From a virus, in the IMG/VR virus record IMGVR_UViG_3300020119_000128, positions 1 to 44,361 of that record: DNA of 44,361 nt; one strand, 5' to 3'. The notes under the pieces were generated by a model. It saw only the letters and a program-made list of their open reading frames with translations, was not told the origin of the DNA and ran no database searches. The stretch's first letter is position 1, and every line of letters begins with the position of its first letter. Shown here one piece after another: positions 1 through 6,614 of this stretch. The position numbers and the translations under genes are program-made.

Positions 1-127
1 AATTTGCAATCGAATGGCGAGAGGGATTTCACGGTTTCAGCCACAAACCAGCCTTATGCAGTTTTTTGGCAGCAAAAAAACGCGGGGACGGATGGGGACC
101 ATTTTACGAGCGCGACGTGGACGAACA
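1..127. repeat. Left copy of the 127-bp terminal direct repeat
   Basis: These 127 bases are identical to 44235-44361. The tail-spike frame at the right end continues without shift into base 1, so the repeat joins the two ends of one circular or circularly permuted molecule. A 127-base overlap equals a common maximum assembler k-mer, so it is more likely an assembly overlap than a biological terminal repeat. Confidence 0.95.
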
Positions 128-516
128 CGATGCTTAACACAGTGAATCGGGATACGCTGTCGGCATTTTCACTTTCGGGCGGTGTATTGACGGTGAACGC
201 GGCGGGGGCCGGCCGATGGAAAGTTCGAGCGGTAGTGCCAATCGTAGATTGGGACACGGGAAGCACTCACTACAATAAGGCGCGGTTGCGACGGACGAAT
301 AACACAGCAGCGACTTTGTTAGTAGGCCAGGTGGGGCTTCACGTTGAGGAAACGGATGCTGTGCATATCGTGGGTTCGGTGGCGCTGTCTTCCGGGGACA
401 CTTTGGAGTTGCAGGGATGGGCAAGCAGTCCGACGCCGCAGTTTGGGAAATCGCCAGGTTCGGACACGAGCGGCGAGGTGAACATTTTTGCGCTGATCGA
501 GTTTGAGAGGGAATAG
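1..516 (+). CDS. C-terminal part of the tail-spike protein (continues from 41865)
   Basis: This is the 3' end of the gene starting at 41865. Joined across the circle the protein is 961 aa: 790 codons before base 44235 and 171 here. The segment is beta-rich, with a compact C-terminal domain from about residue 800. The stretch near HIVGSVALSSGDTLELQGWA and the closing FALIEFERE resemble the C1q/TNF-type jelly-roll tips of phage fibres. By analogy it would trimerise the spike and touch the receptor. The jelly-roll call is from pattern only. The stop is TAG at 514-516, and the lysis cassette begins 26 bases later. Confidence 0.85.
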   Translation, partial: NLQSNGERDFTVSATNQPYAVFWQQKNAGTDGDHFTSATWTNTMLNTVNRDTLSAFSLSGGVLTVNAAGAGRWKVRAVVPIVDWDTGSTHYNKARLRRTNNTAATLLVGQVGLHVEETDAVHIVGSVALSSGDTLELQGWASSPTPQFGKSPGSDTSGEVNIFALIEFERE

Positions 517-542
517 GCGCGTTGACGGGCGGGCGATGGTGA

Positions 543-719
543 GTGATAGGCGGAAGTTCAGAACGTTTTTGGGACCGGGAGACTGTCGGGGTCATTGTGG
601 CCGCGGTGACGTCGGGAGGGGTTAGCCTGGCGCAGATCAATGCGGGCCTGACGACGGTGGTGTTAATCGGATCGGCGATCTATACGTGGCGCAAAGTCCT
701 GCGAGGGAGGAAGAAGTAA
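543..719 (+). CDS. Small membrane protein, holin candidate (58 aa)
   Basis: The frame runs from GTG 543 to TAA 717-719. The protein has one clear hydrophobic stretch (VGVIVAAVTSGGVSLAQ) and a second weaker one (LTTVVLIGSAIYTW), then a basic tail, WRKVLRGRKK. Size, membrane segments, charged C-terminus and place directly after the tail-spike gene fit a class II-type holin or pinholin. The stop overlaps the next ATG (TAATG), implying translational coupling. No sequence motif proves function, and an antiholin role is equally possible. Confidence 0.6.
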   Translation: MIGGSSERFWDRETVGVIVAAVTSGGVSLAQINAGLTTVVLIGSAIYTWRKVLRGRKK

Positions 720-1075
720 TGGAGACGTCGATTTTCACGGCGCTGTTTCAGCAGGTGATCAATTCGCCGGCGTCGCTGCTGGTGATCGTGGGCCTGAGCG
801 TGATTGCGTATCTGCTCGAGGTTTGGCCGCGGTTTAACAGCAAGTTCATTCCACACATTTGCGTGCTGGCGGGGGCGTGCAGTTATTGGCTGTTCTCGAG
901 CCGATCGAGCGTGCCGCCGGGTTTTCCGCATCCGGCAGCGGTCCTGGTAGTGAACGGGATCATCTGCGGGTTCATTTCGTTTTTGGTTCATGTGTCTTTG
1001 ATCGCGAATCTGATCAAACGGTTCGGCACGGCCGGGCCTGCTCAACCTCCAACAAATCCTCAAAATCCATCATGA
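719..1075 (+). CDS. Membrane protein with about three TM segments, holin-like (118 aa)
   Basis: I chose ATG 719 because it overlaps the upstream stop; an in-frame start at 686 lies inside the previous gene. Three hydrophobic segments are visible: near residues 15-35 (SPASLLVIVGLSVIAYLL), 45-62 and 74-100 (VLVVNGIICGFISFLVHVSL). The tail is proline-rich (GPAQPPTNPQNPS). Three TM segments, small size and a neighbouring 58-aa membrane protein fit a class I holin with a partner, but this is by topology only. The stop overlaps the next start as ATGA. Confidence 0.65.
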   Translation: METSIFTALFQQVINSPASLLVIVGLSVIAYLLEVWPRFNSKFIPHICVLAGACSYWLFSSRSSVPPGFPHPAAVLVVNGIICGFISFLVHVSLIANLIKRFGTAGPAQPPTNPQNPS

Positions 1076-1641
1076 AAAATAAGAATGGCAAAACAACGGC
1101 AATGTTAACGGTCGTGGCGATCGCCGCGGCGGTGATCTTCACCGGCACGGGCTGCAGGACGGTGACGAGCACGGATCCGATCTACGGGACGAATGTGGTG
1201 ACGCGAGTGCCCGATGTGGCCTTGATGTGTACGACGGCACAGAGCGCGGCTTACCTGGGAAGCGTGATTTACCTGAACGGGTTGGGATCGAAGAATTTTC
1301 CAGCGCATCCGGAGGCGAGGCCTCAATTTGAGCTGGCGAGGACCTCGCTGAGGGCTTTGATCGCCGGGGGGAGCTTTGATGGGGCGCAATTGACGGCGGC
1401 CTTGCAGGGATTGCCGATCCAGGAACTGCAGGGGGCGCAGGGAAGTTTGATCGTCGGGGAGGCTGTCATCTTGTGGGACCAGTATGGGCAGCAGTTGGCA
1501 AGGCTGGATAAGGCGCAGATTTTCGCGACTTACGTGCTACCGGTGGCGAAGTCGATCCTGGATGGGTTGGATATGGCGTTGGGTCCGCCTTCGCCAAGCT
1601 CCGGCGCGACAAGCGCGACGCCGGCGGCGGCTGCGCCTTAG
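1072..1641 (+). CDS. Lipoprotein of the lysis cassette (189 aa)
   Basis: ATG 1072 overlaps the upstream stop. A lipoprotein signal peptide is plain: basic MKNKNGKTT, a hydrophobic core, then a lipobox FTGTGC with Cys28. The mature part is mostly helical and alanine/leucine-rich with no enzymatic motif. The C-terminal PSPSSGATSATPAAAAP is encoded partly by a fragment of the dispersed CTCCGGCGCGACAAG repeat. An outer-membrane spanin-like or superinfection-exclusion role is possible, but the mature domain is longer than usual for an o-spanin. Function is not recognised. Confidence 0.7.
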   Translation: MKNKNGKTTAMLTVVAIAAAVIFTGTGCRTVTSTDPIYGTNVVTRVPDVALMCTTAQSAAYLGSVIYLNGLGSKNFPAHPEARPQFELARTSLRALIAGGSFDGAQLTAALQGLPIQELQGAQGSLIVGEAVILWDQYGQQLARLDKAQIFATYVLPVAKSILDGLDMALGPPSPSSGATSATPAAAAP

Positions 1642-1645
1642 CTGC

Positions 1646-1849
1646 ATGGACTTCGTTGGGTTGATCAAGTCGGGGTTTCAGTTGGTGGCGAACTGGCTGG
1701 GGTTTGCCAAGCAGCGGGATGGGGAGAAGAATGCTCCGGACATGAAGGCGGCGGCGCTGGCCAAAGATGAGCAGGCGGCGCGCGACAAAACCCGAAAGGC
1801 TATCAGTGAAGGAAATATCGACGAAGAACGGCGCGAGCTCGCTGAGTGA
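1646..1849 (+). CDS. Small charged protein of the lysis cassette (67 aa)
   Basis: ATG 1646 lies four bases after the upstream stop. The N-terminal 22 residues (DFVGLIKSGFQLVANWLG) form an amphipathic or weakly membrane-associated helix. The rest is a highly charged helical region (KDEQAARDKTRKAI...EERRELAE). Its 3' end overlaps the next gene by 44 bases in another frame, an arrangement reminiscent of overlapping spanin pairs, though it lacks a full TM anchor. Function is not recognised. Confidence 0.6.
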   Translation: MDFVGLIKSGFQLVANWLGFAKQRDGEKNAPDMKAAALAKDEQAARDKTRKAISEGNIDEERRELAE

Positions 1850-2240
1850 GGATCGCTGGATTATTTGGGTGTGCGCTTTAGTCGTGGGCGCACTTTACCT
1901 GGCGGCCGGGATCGTCTTGCTTTGCTCTTTTGGTTGCGCCTCGACGGTGCGGCCGAAGATCGCTCAAAGCGCCCAGGCGAGCTGGGATGGCACAGAGCAG
2001 AATTCCGGGTTGATCGGGATCGCTCCGGACGGACGAAGGATTATCACGGCGCACGCTCGGGAGCGGTATAGCGCTTTGATGAAGGATTACGGGAAATTCT
2101 TCGAACGCCCAGTAACTGATCCGAACGAGGGGATAACGCCGACGGGGACTAATACGTTTTTGATCGATCCTCAGCATGAGGAGTATTTTATCGACGCGAT
2201 CCGCTGGGAGAAGCAAAAGCGGCCGCCATGGGATCCATGA
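1806..2240 (+). CDS. Membrane-anchored or lipoprotein-like protein, conserved lysis-cassette type (144 aa)
   Basis: I prefer GTG 1806, preceded by AAAGG, over ATG 1767, which would deepen the overlap with the upstream gene. A long hydrophobic segment (WIIWVCALVVGALYLAAGIV) ends in a lipobox-like LLCSFGC. The exported part contains SWDGTEQNSGLIG and an acidic, aromatic C-terminus. Proteins with a similar WDGNEQNSG-type segment occur in other phage lysis modules as lipoproteins, so a structural envelope role is more likely than lytic enzyme activity; no Glu/Asp or zinc catalytic pattern is evident. It overlaps the next gene as ATGA. Confidence 0.6.
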   Translation: MKEISTKNGASSLSEDRWIIWVCALVVGALYLAAGIVLLCSFGCASTVRPKIAQSAQASWDGTEQNSGLIGIAPDGRRIITAHARERYSALMKDYGKFFERPVTDPNEGITPTGTNTFLIDPQHEEYFIDAIRWEKQKRPPWDP

Positions 2241-2431
2241 AGACCAGGCTGTCGTTGCTTTGCTGCTGCTGCCTTCTGGCGCAAGGGTGCACGGTTGTTT
2301 CTGCGAACCGGGTCTTTCCGAAGCTTGATTGGTACTGGAGTCGCGACGCGAAGATGCAACGTGAGAGCCGGCAGCAGGGGAGAGTGACGCCGATTGAGGA
2401 GACGCCTTTTATGACAGCCTATGACAAATAG
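2237..2431 (+). CDS. Short lipoprotein, o-spanin candidate (64 aa)
   Basis: ATG 2237 overlaps the upstream TGA; an in-frame ATG at 2228 is an alternative. The protein has a short signal peptide with four adjacent cysteines (LCCCCLLAQGC), ending in a lipobox LAQGC with Cys18. It has only about 46 mature residues, hydrophilic and with a proline. Small size, lipidation and place at the end of the lysis cassette match an o-spanin. The partner could be the membrane-anchored protein at 1806-2240. It is the last gene before the convergent integrase. Confidence 0.6.
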   Translation: MKTRLSLLCCCCLLAQGCTVVSANRVFPKLDWYWSRDAKMQRESRQQGRVTPIEETPFMTAYDK

Positions 2432-2533
2432 GTGTCGTAACGTGGCGGAACTTGGCGGTTTTGAGGTTTTGGGGGATAGAGGGCGTGAGGCGAAAATGGG
2501 GCTGTAAACTCGGTATTACCGAGTGAATTGGAG

Positions 2534-2590
2534 TGGCGGGAGCGGCGGGGCTCGAACCCGTAACAGGCGTCGGCAGATCAAGGGGTTTAG
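2534..2590 (-). other. Candidate attP core: 3'-end-like segment of a tRNA
   Basis: Read on the minus strand, this ends with a CCA (2536-2534), a discriminator G (2537), a 7-base acceptor strand (2544-2538), and a T arm whose TTCGAGC loop (2556-2550) is closed by four of five possible pairs. No matching 5' acceptor strand is found up to about 2700, so only the 3' half is present. The segment ends about 60 bases from the integrase stop, the usual place for attP when a phage integrates into a tRNA or tmRNA 3' end. The tRNA identity is not clear: discriminator G fits serine, the 3' arm looks class II. Confidence 0.6.
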
Positions 2591-2631
2591 GAGGCGACGG
2601 AAATTTTATGACGCCGGTATGACAACCGCGT

Positions 2632-2647
2632 GTGACCAATTGGTCAC
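2632..2647. repeat. 16-bp palindrome, half-site GTGACCAA (copy 1)
   Basis: A perfect palindrome between the convergent ends of the lysis operon (2431) and the integrase (2650). Four other copies lie at 10536, 23978, 27641 and 33133. It could fold as a 6-bp stem with an AATT loop, but no T-run follows. Confidence 0.9.
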
Positions 2648-2649
2648 TT

Positions 2650-4158
2650 TCAGGCGCGGAATTTGATCTCCAAAACTTCGGTGGGGAGATCTTCGTAGAA
2701 GTCGAATTTGACCTGGGGAATGTCGCCGGACATGGGGTGAATGTTGAAGTAGCGGGTCGCCTGGCCAGGCTTCGGAGTCTTTTTGTAGTTGTGGAGAATG
2801 CGGTCCGGAGAGGTGCCGGCTTCGGTGGCGACTTTGCCAATGTTCTCAGTGATGGCGAGGCGGTAGCTGATGAAGGATTTCCGGAGGCCATTGTCTTTCC
2901 ATTTGATGCCGGCGCGGTTCGCAGTCTCGAGGAGGGCGTTGGTGGCGTTCTCGATCGGACAGACGGGGCCGCTGTCCTGGACGTAGCGCTTGAGCCAGGC
3001 GCGGGCGTTGGGTTGGATCTTGATTACGCGGTCGATCCCGATTTTGCGCGCGACTTCCTGGAGGACGTGGATCTCGCCAAAGCAGGTTTTGGTTTTGCCG
3101 TTAGGCAGATCGATGGTCCACGGGGCGTCGAGGTCCACCTGGGCCCAGTCGAGGACGGGGGAGCCGGGGGCGGAGAGTTCTTCGTGGCGAAGTCCGCAAA
3201 AGCCGTTGCAGATCATGAAAGGGATGAAGGGCTTGGCGCGTTTATTGCCGGCCTCGATGGCGACACGGGCGGCCAGAAGCTTGAGCATTTCTTCCGGAGT
3301 GAAGATTTCGATGCGGACAGGTTCGTTTTCGACGCGGACGACTTCGGCCATGGGGTTCCAGTTTTTGGGGACGTCGCCGGCTTCGCGGGCGTAGCGAAGG
3401 AAGTCGCCGATGTTGCCGCGGTAGTTGTTGCGGGTGCGTCGGGCAACGGGAAGTTTTCGGAGCCAGTCGTTGATCTGCTGCGAGGTGATGGAGGCGACGG
3501 GGCCGGGGAAGGACTGGACGAATTTGGGGAGGCGGCTGCGCCAGTCGTCCACGGTATTTTTTGAGGAGCCGTCTTTTTCGCGGATGGCAATCATTTCATC
3601 GAGGATCTCCTGGGATGGGCGATTACGGACGTCTGCAGGGCGGGTGTCGTTGTAATGGGCGATGACTTGTTCGAGCGAGACGCCGGCGGGGAGCTTAGGG
3701 ACGTGCTCGGTGTATTCGCTGATCACCAGCTCCATGGGCTTGATGATTTCGGCGCGCTCGAGGAGTTCGCAGCAACGGAGGTAGCTGGCGCATTGGGCTT
3801 CGCTGAAGCGGGCGCGGGCGAGCTCGCCATTGGCGAGGGCGATGGCTTTTCCTTTGGCGAAGGTGGTGGCGCCGTCGAGGGTGGCGCGCATGGTGCGCTG
3901 CCGGGGGCCGCCGGCGTGCTCGCGCCAGGCGATGGTGAAGGGGCCGGTCTTTTTGCGGCCATAGATCTTGATGACGACGGAGCCGGCGGGGACGATCTTG
4001 ACAGGTTCGCCGCGGGGCTTCTTTTGTTTCGGGATAGTGACGCGGACGCGGCCGGAGGGGTCGCGGGTGATTTGAAGGTTGATCCTGGGACGGGCCTGAG
4101 GGATTTGAAATTTGAAATTTGAAATTTGAGAGGGGGAGCGGACAGGTGTGGTGTTCAT
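2650..4158 (-). CDS. int: Tyrosine recombinase / phage integrase (502 aa)
   Basis: It should catalyse site-specific recombination between attP and the host attB. The N-terminal half holds an arm-type and a core-binding SAM-like region (about residues 140-270, with ITSQQINDWLRKL). The catalytic domain is about 280-470. The box I arginine is R324 in CGLRHEEL, a beta-hairpin lysine is near K355, the second arginine is R426 in NGLRKSF, and the nucleophile is Y458 in ILHNYKK. Two usual histidine positions are occupied by N423 and T449. Similar deviations occur, as far as I recall, in planctomycete and verrucomicrobial integrases. Residues 10-19 (SQISNFKFQI) come from an ATTTGAA tandem repeat. It faces the lysis genes and ends beside attP. 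Confidence 0.9.
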   Translation of the reverse strand: MNTTPVRSPSQISNFKFQIPQARPRINLQITRDPSGRVRVTIPKQKKPRGEPVKIVPAGSVVIKIYGRKKTGPFTIAWREHAGGPRQRTMRATLDGATTFAKGKAIALANGELARARFSEAQCASYLRCCELLERAEIIKPMELVISEYTEHVPKLPAGVSLEQVIAHYNDTRPADVRNRPSQEILDEMIAIREKDGSSKNTVDDWRSRLPKFVQSFPGPVASITSQQINDWLRKLPVARRTRNNYRGNIGDFLRYAREAGDVPKNWNPMAEVVRVENEPVRIEIFTPEEMLKLLAARVAIEAGNKRAKPFIPFMICNGFCGLRHEELSAPGSPVLDWAQVDLDAPWTIDLPNGKTKTCFGEIHVLQEVARKIGIDRVIKIQPNARAWLKRYVQDSGPVCPIENATNALLETANRAGIKWKDNGLRKSFISYRLAITENIGKVATEAGTSPDRILHNYKKTPKPGQATRYFNIHPMSGDIPQVKFDFYEDLPTEVLEIKFRA

Positions 4159-4185
4159 GGGCTTTGACTGGTAGGGTTATATTAC

Positions 4186-4392
4186 ATGGGCGAAGATTTT
4201 GATGTCCTGGATGAGAAGCGCGACGGCGATGGGATTCTTCTCGGAACGGTGCTTGTAAATCGTCTCACGGGCAAAATCTTGTTTTACGGCCGTTATGCTC
4301 GTGAGGAAGTGGACGAAATCTCCAAGCGAAGCAATCCAAAGAACTCTTTGGGCAAATCGCCGTCCAGCCAAGCCGGAAGCATGACGAACTGA
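4186..4392 (+). CDS. Possible small protein, antisense to cargo gene (68 aa, doubtful)
   Basis: An open frame from ATG 4186 with plausible protein character (GTVLVNRLTGKILFYGRYAREEVDEI). It overlaps the 3' end of the minus-strand gene 4293-4610 by 100 bases and diverges from the integrase. No ribosome site is obvious. I keep it because its codon pattern is reasonable, but it may be a shadow. Confidence 0.3.
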   Translation: MGEDFDVLDEKRDGDGILLGTVLVNRLTGKILFYGRYAREEVDEISKRSNPKNSLGKSPSSQAGSMTN

Positions 4393-4610
4393 TAGCCGCC
4401 GTGCTGCATCGCGGCCTCGTCTGGCAATTGGCGCGGGTCGATGCCCCAGATCAAGCCCAACCCATCCCTGGATTCATTAGCCTTAAGGGAGATCCAAGTT
4501 TTGGTTTCGGTTGGCCTCGAGACTAAGTCGGCTCCAATCCGCTCGGTCTTTTCTCCGCGGACGTTTGCCAGGAATTTAACGGCCTTCAATGCAGTAACTT
4601 TGTAGGACAT
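4293..4610 (-). CDS. Hypothetical cargo protein (105 aa)
   Basis: Reads from ATG 4610 to TAA 4293. It begins three bases after the stop of the secreted protein at 4614-5150, so the two are probably co-transcribed leftwards. The protein is soluble with no signal peptide. A segment around residues 70-92 (HGGYQFVMLPAWLDGDL) is compact and folded-looking, but I recognise no family. Base composition here is more balanced than the G-rich plus strand elsewhere, suggesting later acquisition. Position between integrase and regulators marks it as lysogenic-conversion cargo. Confidence 0.6.
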   Translation of the reverse strand: MSYKVTALKAVKFLANVRGEKTERIGADLVSRPTETKTWISLKANESRDGLGLIWGIDPRQLPDEAAMQHGGYQFVMLPAWLDGDLPKEFFGLLRLEISSTSSRA

Positions 4611-4613
4611 AAT

Positions 4614-5150
4614 TTATTTTTGGGTGCCGGCGATGGAGTTGGTCCGGGCGGGTTTATTTGTGGTGACAAGCAAGACCATGTGGGGAAGCCCATAGTCGAG
4701 AAATTCAAGAGTGCGATCGCCATATCGAATCTTCCCTAGCGGAAATGCCCTAACCGAAACTCTCTTGTCCAGGGATGGCCACAGGGCAATTGGATAGTTG
4801 GTGATAAAATATACGCGGTGAGTCGGAACCTGCTTTTCTCTTGTAACCGAGCTAACAGGAGGAGCATATCCACCAACGCTCTGATTTGCTGTCAGAGGGC
4901 CCGGTCCAAGAGAGTGAGTTTCGTAAACAGTTTTTTCCCCAGAAAGAACGATCGCGTTGGTAAGAACTTGTGTAATTTTCCATTCGACTGTTTTCCAGAG
5001 AACACTTAGATCGGCGTTGTAGAGCTTTCCATCGACGTCGCGGTAACTAGATGCGGCTGGGACGAGGTTTGTCGTCAGCGTTTGAGCAGAGACGGGAAGG
5101 ATGGCCAATAGCAAATAGCAGATGGCAAATGATCGGATTGTCGCATTCAT
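4614..5150 (-). CDS. Secreted cargo protein with repeat-derived signal peptide (178 aa)
   Basis: A Sec signal peptide is evident: MNATIRS, a hydrophobic core FAICYLLLAILP, then VSAQ with cleavage likely after Ala22. The core is encoded by a GCCATCTGCTATTTGCTATT run belonging to the dispersed AATAGC/ATGGCA repeat families. The mature protein begins TLTTNLVPAASSYRDVDGKLYN, a start I associate with exported hypothetical proteins of Verrucomicrobiota. It is beta-rich with no catalytic motif. Lying on the minus strand between integrase and regulators, it is probably expressed in the lysogen and acts in the envelope. Function unknown. Confidence 0.7.
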   Translation of the reverse strand: MNATIRSFAICYLLLAILPVSAQTLTTNLVPAASSYRDVDGKLYNADLSVLWKTVEWKITQVLTNAIVLSGEKTVYETHSLGPGPLTANQSVGGYAPPVSSVTREKQVPTHRVYFITNYPIALWPSLDKRVSVRAFPLGKIRYGDRTLEFLDYGLPHMVLLVTTNKPARTNSIAGTQK

Positions 5151-5159
5151 GGGAGTGGC

Positions 5160-5366
5160 ATGGGGTTTGCGGTTTATGATTTGGGAGTGGGCGCGAAAAA
5201 GTCTATTCCGGGGAAGGACCAGTGTCCTTGCGGCGCTTGCGAGGCTTACCGTACTTTATTGGCGGGGATGTCTGAGACGGAATTGCTTGCCCTGGCGGAG
5301 TTGTTGTCGCGGAGGGCTGAGGATCTGAAGGAGCGTGTGGCGCGGCGCCGTGCCCGGCGGAACTGA
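5160..5366 (+). CDS. Possible small cysteine-containing protein, antisense to the RHH regulator (68 aa)
   Basis: ATG 5160 follows GGGAGTGG. The protein has a CPCGAC cysteine cluster and a strongly helical, charged C-terminus (LLALAELLSRRAEDLKERVA). Codon style (GCG, GAG, TTG, CTG) matches the phage's plus-strand genes. However, its 3' 164 bases lie opposite the proline-rich end of the minus-strand regulator at 5203-5634, and its start is only nine bases from the divergent 5150 start, leaving no room for a promoter. One of the overlapping ends may not be translated. Confidence 0.45.
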   Translation: MGFAVYDLGVGAKKSIPGKDQCPCGACEAYRTLLAGMSETELLALAELLSRRAEDLKERVARRRARRN

Positions 5367-5634
5367 TTTGTCTTTTTGCCTCGGCGGCTATTTCGTAGGC
5401 GACCTGGTGTTCGGGATATTTGGCCGGCGTCGGAACATGCGTGGGCTCAAGCCGGAATTCGATAGGGACAACCAGGCGGAAATCGTTTGCCTCGATGGCT
5501 TCGACGGCCGCCTCGATGGCTTCCTGAGCCAAGGTATGCTTTTTCTGCTTAATTTTCTGCGCGCAGTTTTCCAGCCGCCTTGTTAGTTCCGGACTTAACC
5601 GCAGGGAGATAGGAACGGTCTTTTTAGTGGCCAC
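5203..5634 (-). CDS. Ribbon-helix-helix DNA-binding regulator, leftward (143 aa)
   Basis: I choose GTG 5634; the open frame extends upstream to 5763 but that part crosses the promoter region. Residues 2-45 (TKKTVPISLRLSPELTRRLE... then an alanine-rich helix) match the CopG/Arc ribbon-helix-helix pattern: a short strand, then two helices. Residues about 85-143 are proline-rich and likely disordered, with a basic KYGKPRKRRKD near the end. It is divergent from the second such regulator at 5715, with paired promoters between, so it is the best lysogeny-repressor candidate. Leftward transcription would continue into the cargo genes and perhaps int. Confidence 0.7.
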   Translation of the reverse strand: MATKKTVPISLRLSPELTRRLENCAQKIKQKKHTLAQEAIEAAVEAIEANDFRLVVPIEFRLEPTHVPTPAKYPEHQVAYEIAAEAKRQISSAGHGAAPHAPSDPQPSATTTPPGQAIPSQTSPPIKYGKPRKRRKDTGPSPE

Positions 5635-5653
5635 GGGGACACTCTGAAACAAA

Positions 5654-5711
5654 ATGTAGTGAAATGCAATATTTTTGTTGACGGGTGTGTGAAATTCACT
5701 ACAATGCGTTG
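5654..5711. promoter_or_regulatory. Divergent promoters with shared TTCACTACA motif (candidate genetic switch)
   Basis: Rightward promoter: TTGACG, 16-base spacer, TACAAT, ending about nine bases before ATG 5715. Leftward promoter read on the minus strand: a weaker TCAACA, about 17 bases, then TACATT. Both -10 elements sit in the same motif, TTCACTACA(A/T)T, facing opposite ways. A ribbon-helix-helix protein bound to this motif would block both promoters at once. The arrangement is read from sequence; the binding is inferred. Confidence 0.65.
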
Positions 5712-5714
5712 GTA

Positions 5715-5939
5715 ATGAGCAAGCAGTCGAACAAAACGGCGAACAAACCAGACAATAAAACAATTCCGTTGCAGATCCGTGTTGGAGAGGACACGCGCGA
5801 GAAGCTGAAGGTGATTGCCGAGAAAAACGGCCTGAGCCTGAACGATATAGCGACGATGTGCCTGGCAGCGGGATTGAACAAAGTTTCGGTTAAGCTGGAC
5901 GAGATCAATTCTCCAGAGCCCGCCGAGCAAGCGGCCTAG
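5715..5939 (+). CDS. Ribbon-helix-helix DNA-binding regulator, rightward (74 aa)
   Basis: ATG 5715 is preferred to the in-frame 5685 start because a strong promoter lies in between. A basic N-terminal arm (KQSNKTANKPDNK) is followed by the strand IPLQIRV and two helices (TREKLKVIAEKNGL, SLNDIATMCLAAGL), the classic Arc/MetJ layout. The C-terminus is acidic. It is the first gene of the rightward early operon, so it plays the role that Cro or an anti-repressor has in lambda-like phages. Autoregulation through the shared TTCACTACA motif is likely. Confidence 0.75.
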   Translation: MSKQSNKTANKPDNKTIPLQIRVGEDTREKLKVIAEKNGLSLNDIATMCLAAGLNKVSVKLDEINSPEPAEQAA

Positions 5940-5963
5940 TCCGCGCGTAGAAAGAGAAAGCCC

Positions 5964-6614
5964 ATGAACACCACGAATGGAGTTTTGCCGTCTGCAGCCA
6001 AAGGAATAGCCAATAGCCGATTGCCAATAGCCAAGCGGAGGAGGGCGGTTTCGGGGGAGCAGGTTTATTCGAGGTATTTGAAGGGGCTTTTCAGGTTGCG
6101 GGAGACGCTGCGAAAGGATGGGGAGGTTGATTATGAGCTGGGGCCGATCCAAAAGTTGATCGATGAGGCCTCGACAAAGCTTTGGGCGTTGCGGGATAAG
6201 CGGTTGATGAAGCAGGCCGTCCGCAAAGATAAGGGCGTGGTTTGTTGGGAGGTATTTCATCCGAGGAGTGAGAAGCCGTTGGATGTGGGGTTTTTCGACA
6301 CGCAACGGCATGTGGTGCGGACGCCGAACCGGGTGTTCGAGGAGGGAACGTACGTCACGATCAAGGCGGAGTGGCGAGTGGCGAGTGGTGATCCGTGGAC
6401 GGAGCTGGATCGGGAGTTGCATCGGGTGCCGTTTGATCTGGGGAAGTTCGAGCAGTTTCATCGGGATTTGAGGGAGTCGCTACGACGTCACAAGCTGAAG
6501 AGGAATTGGCTGGTGAAGGATGACCAGGGGCACGTAACTCGGGTGAGCTGTGAGACGGAGGTGGAAGCGTTGAGCCGCGTTATGTGGTCCGTGAGCGCGG
6601 AGGAGGAATGGTGA
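5964..6614 (+). CDS. Hypothetical early protein (216 aa)
   Basis: ATG 5964. The N-terminus contains GIANSRLPIAKR, encoded by an AATAGCCAATAGCCGATTGCC run of the dispersed repeat family, so residues about 14-25 are probably not part of the fold. The remainder is helical and basic (YLKGLFRLRETLRKDGEVDYELG) with a central beta-like part and a charged C-terminus. I recognise no family. It overlaps the next gene as GTGA, so it belongs to the early operon. Confidence 0.65.
   Translation: MNTTNGVLPSAAKGIANSRLPIAKRRRAVSGEQVYSRYLKGLFRLRETLRKDGEVDYELGPIQKLIDEASTKLWALRDKRLMKQAVRKDKGVVCWEVFHPRSEKPLDVGFFDTQRHVVRTPNRVFEEGTYVTIKAEWRVASGDPWTELDRELHRVPFDLGKFEQFHRDLRESLRRHKLKRNWLVKDDQGHVTRVSCETEVEALSRVMWSVSAEEEW

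Noticed and set aside
1-127. Biological long terminal repeat of a linear virion genome
   Set aside because: 127 bases equals a usual assembler k-mer size; circular overlap is the simpler reading.
2534-2650. Complete tRNA gene on the minus strand
   Set aside because: No 5' acceptor strand pairing with the 3' strand is found, and the anticodon arm does not close.
2632-3564. Plus-strand frame of 310 codons opposite the integrase
   Set aside because: Low-complexity Gly/Val/Asp-rich translation typical of the antisense of a GC-rich gene; the minus frame has all integrase motifs.
4177-4371. Minus-strand frame of 64 codons before the integrase
   Set aside because: Overlaps both neighbours, lacks a ribosome site, and its translation shows no fold-like pattern.
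5595-6461. Long minus-strand frame of 288 codons
   Set aside because: Antisense to the RHH gene and the 216-aa gene, crosses the promoter region, and reads as Arg/Pro/Leu-rich shadow text.
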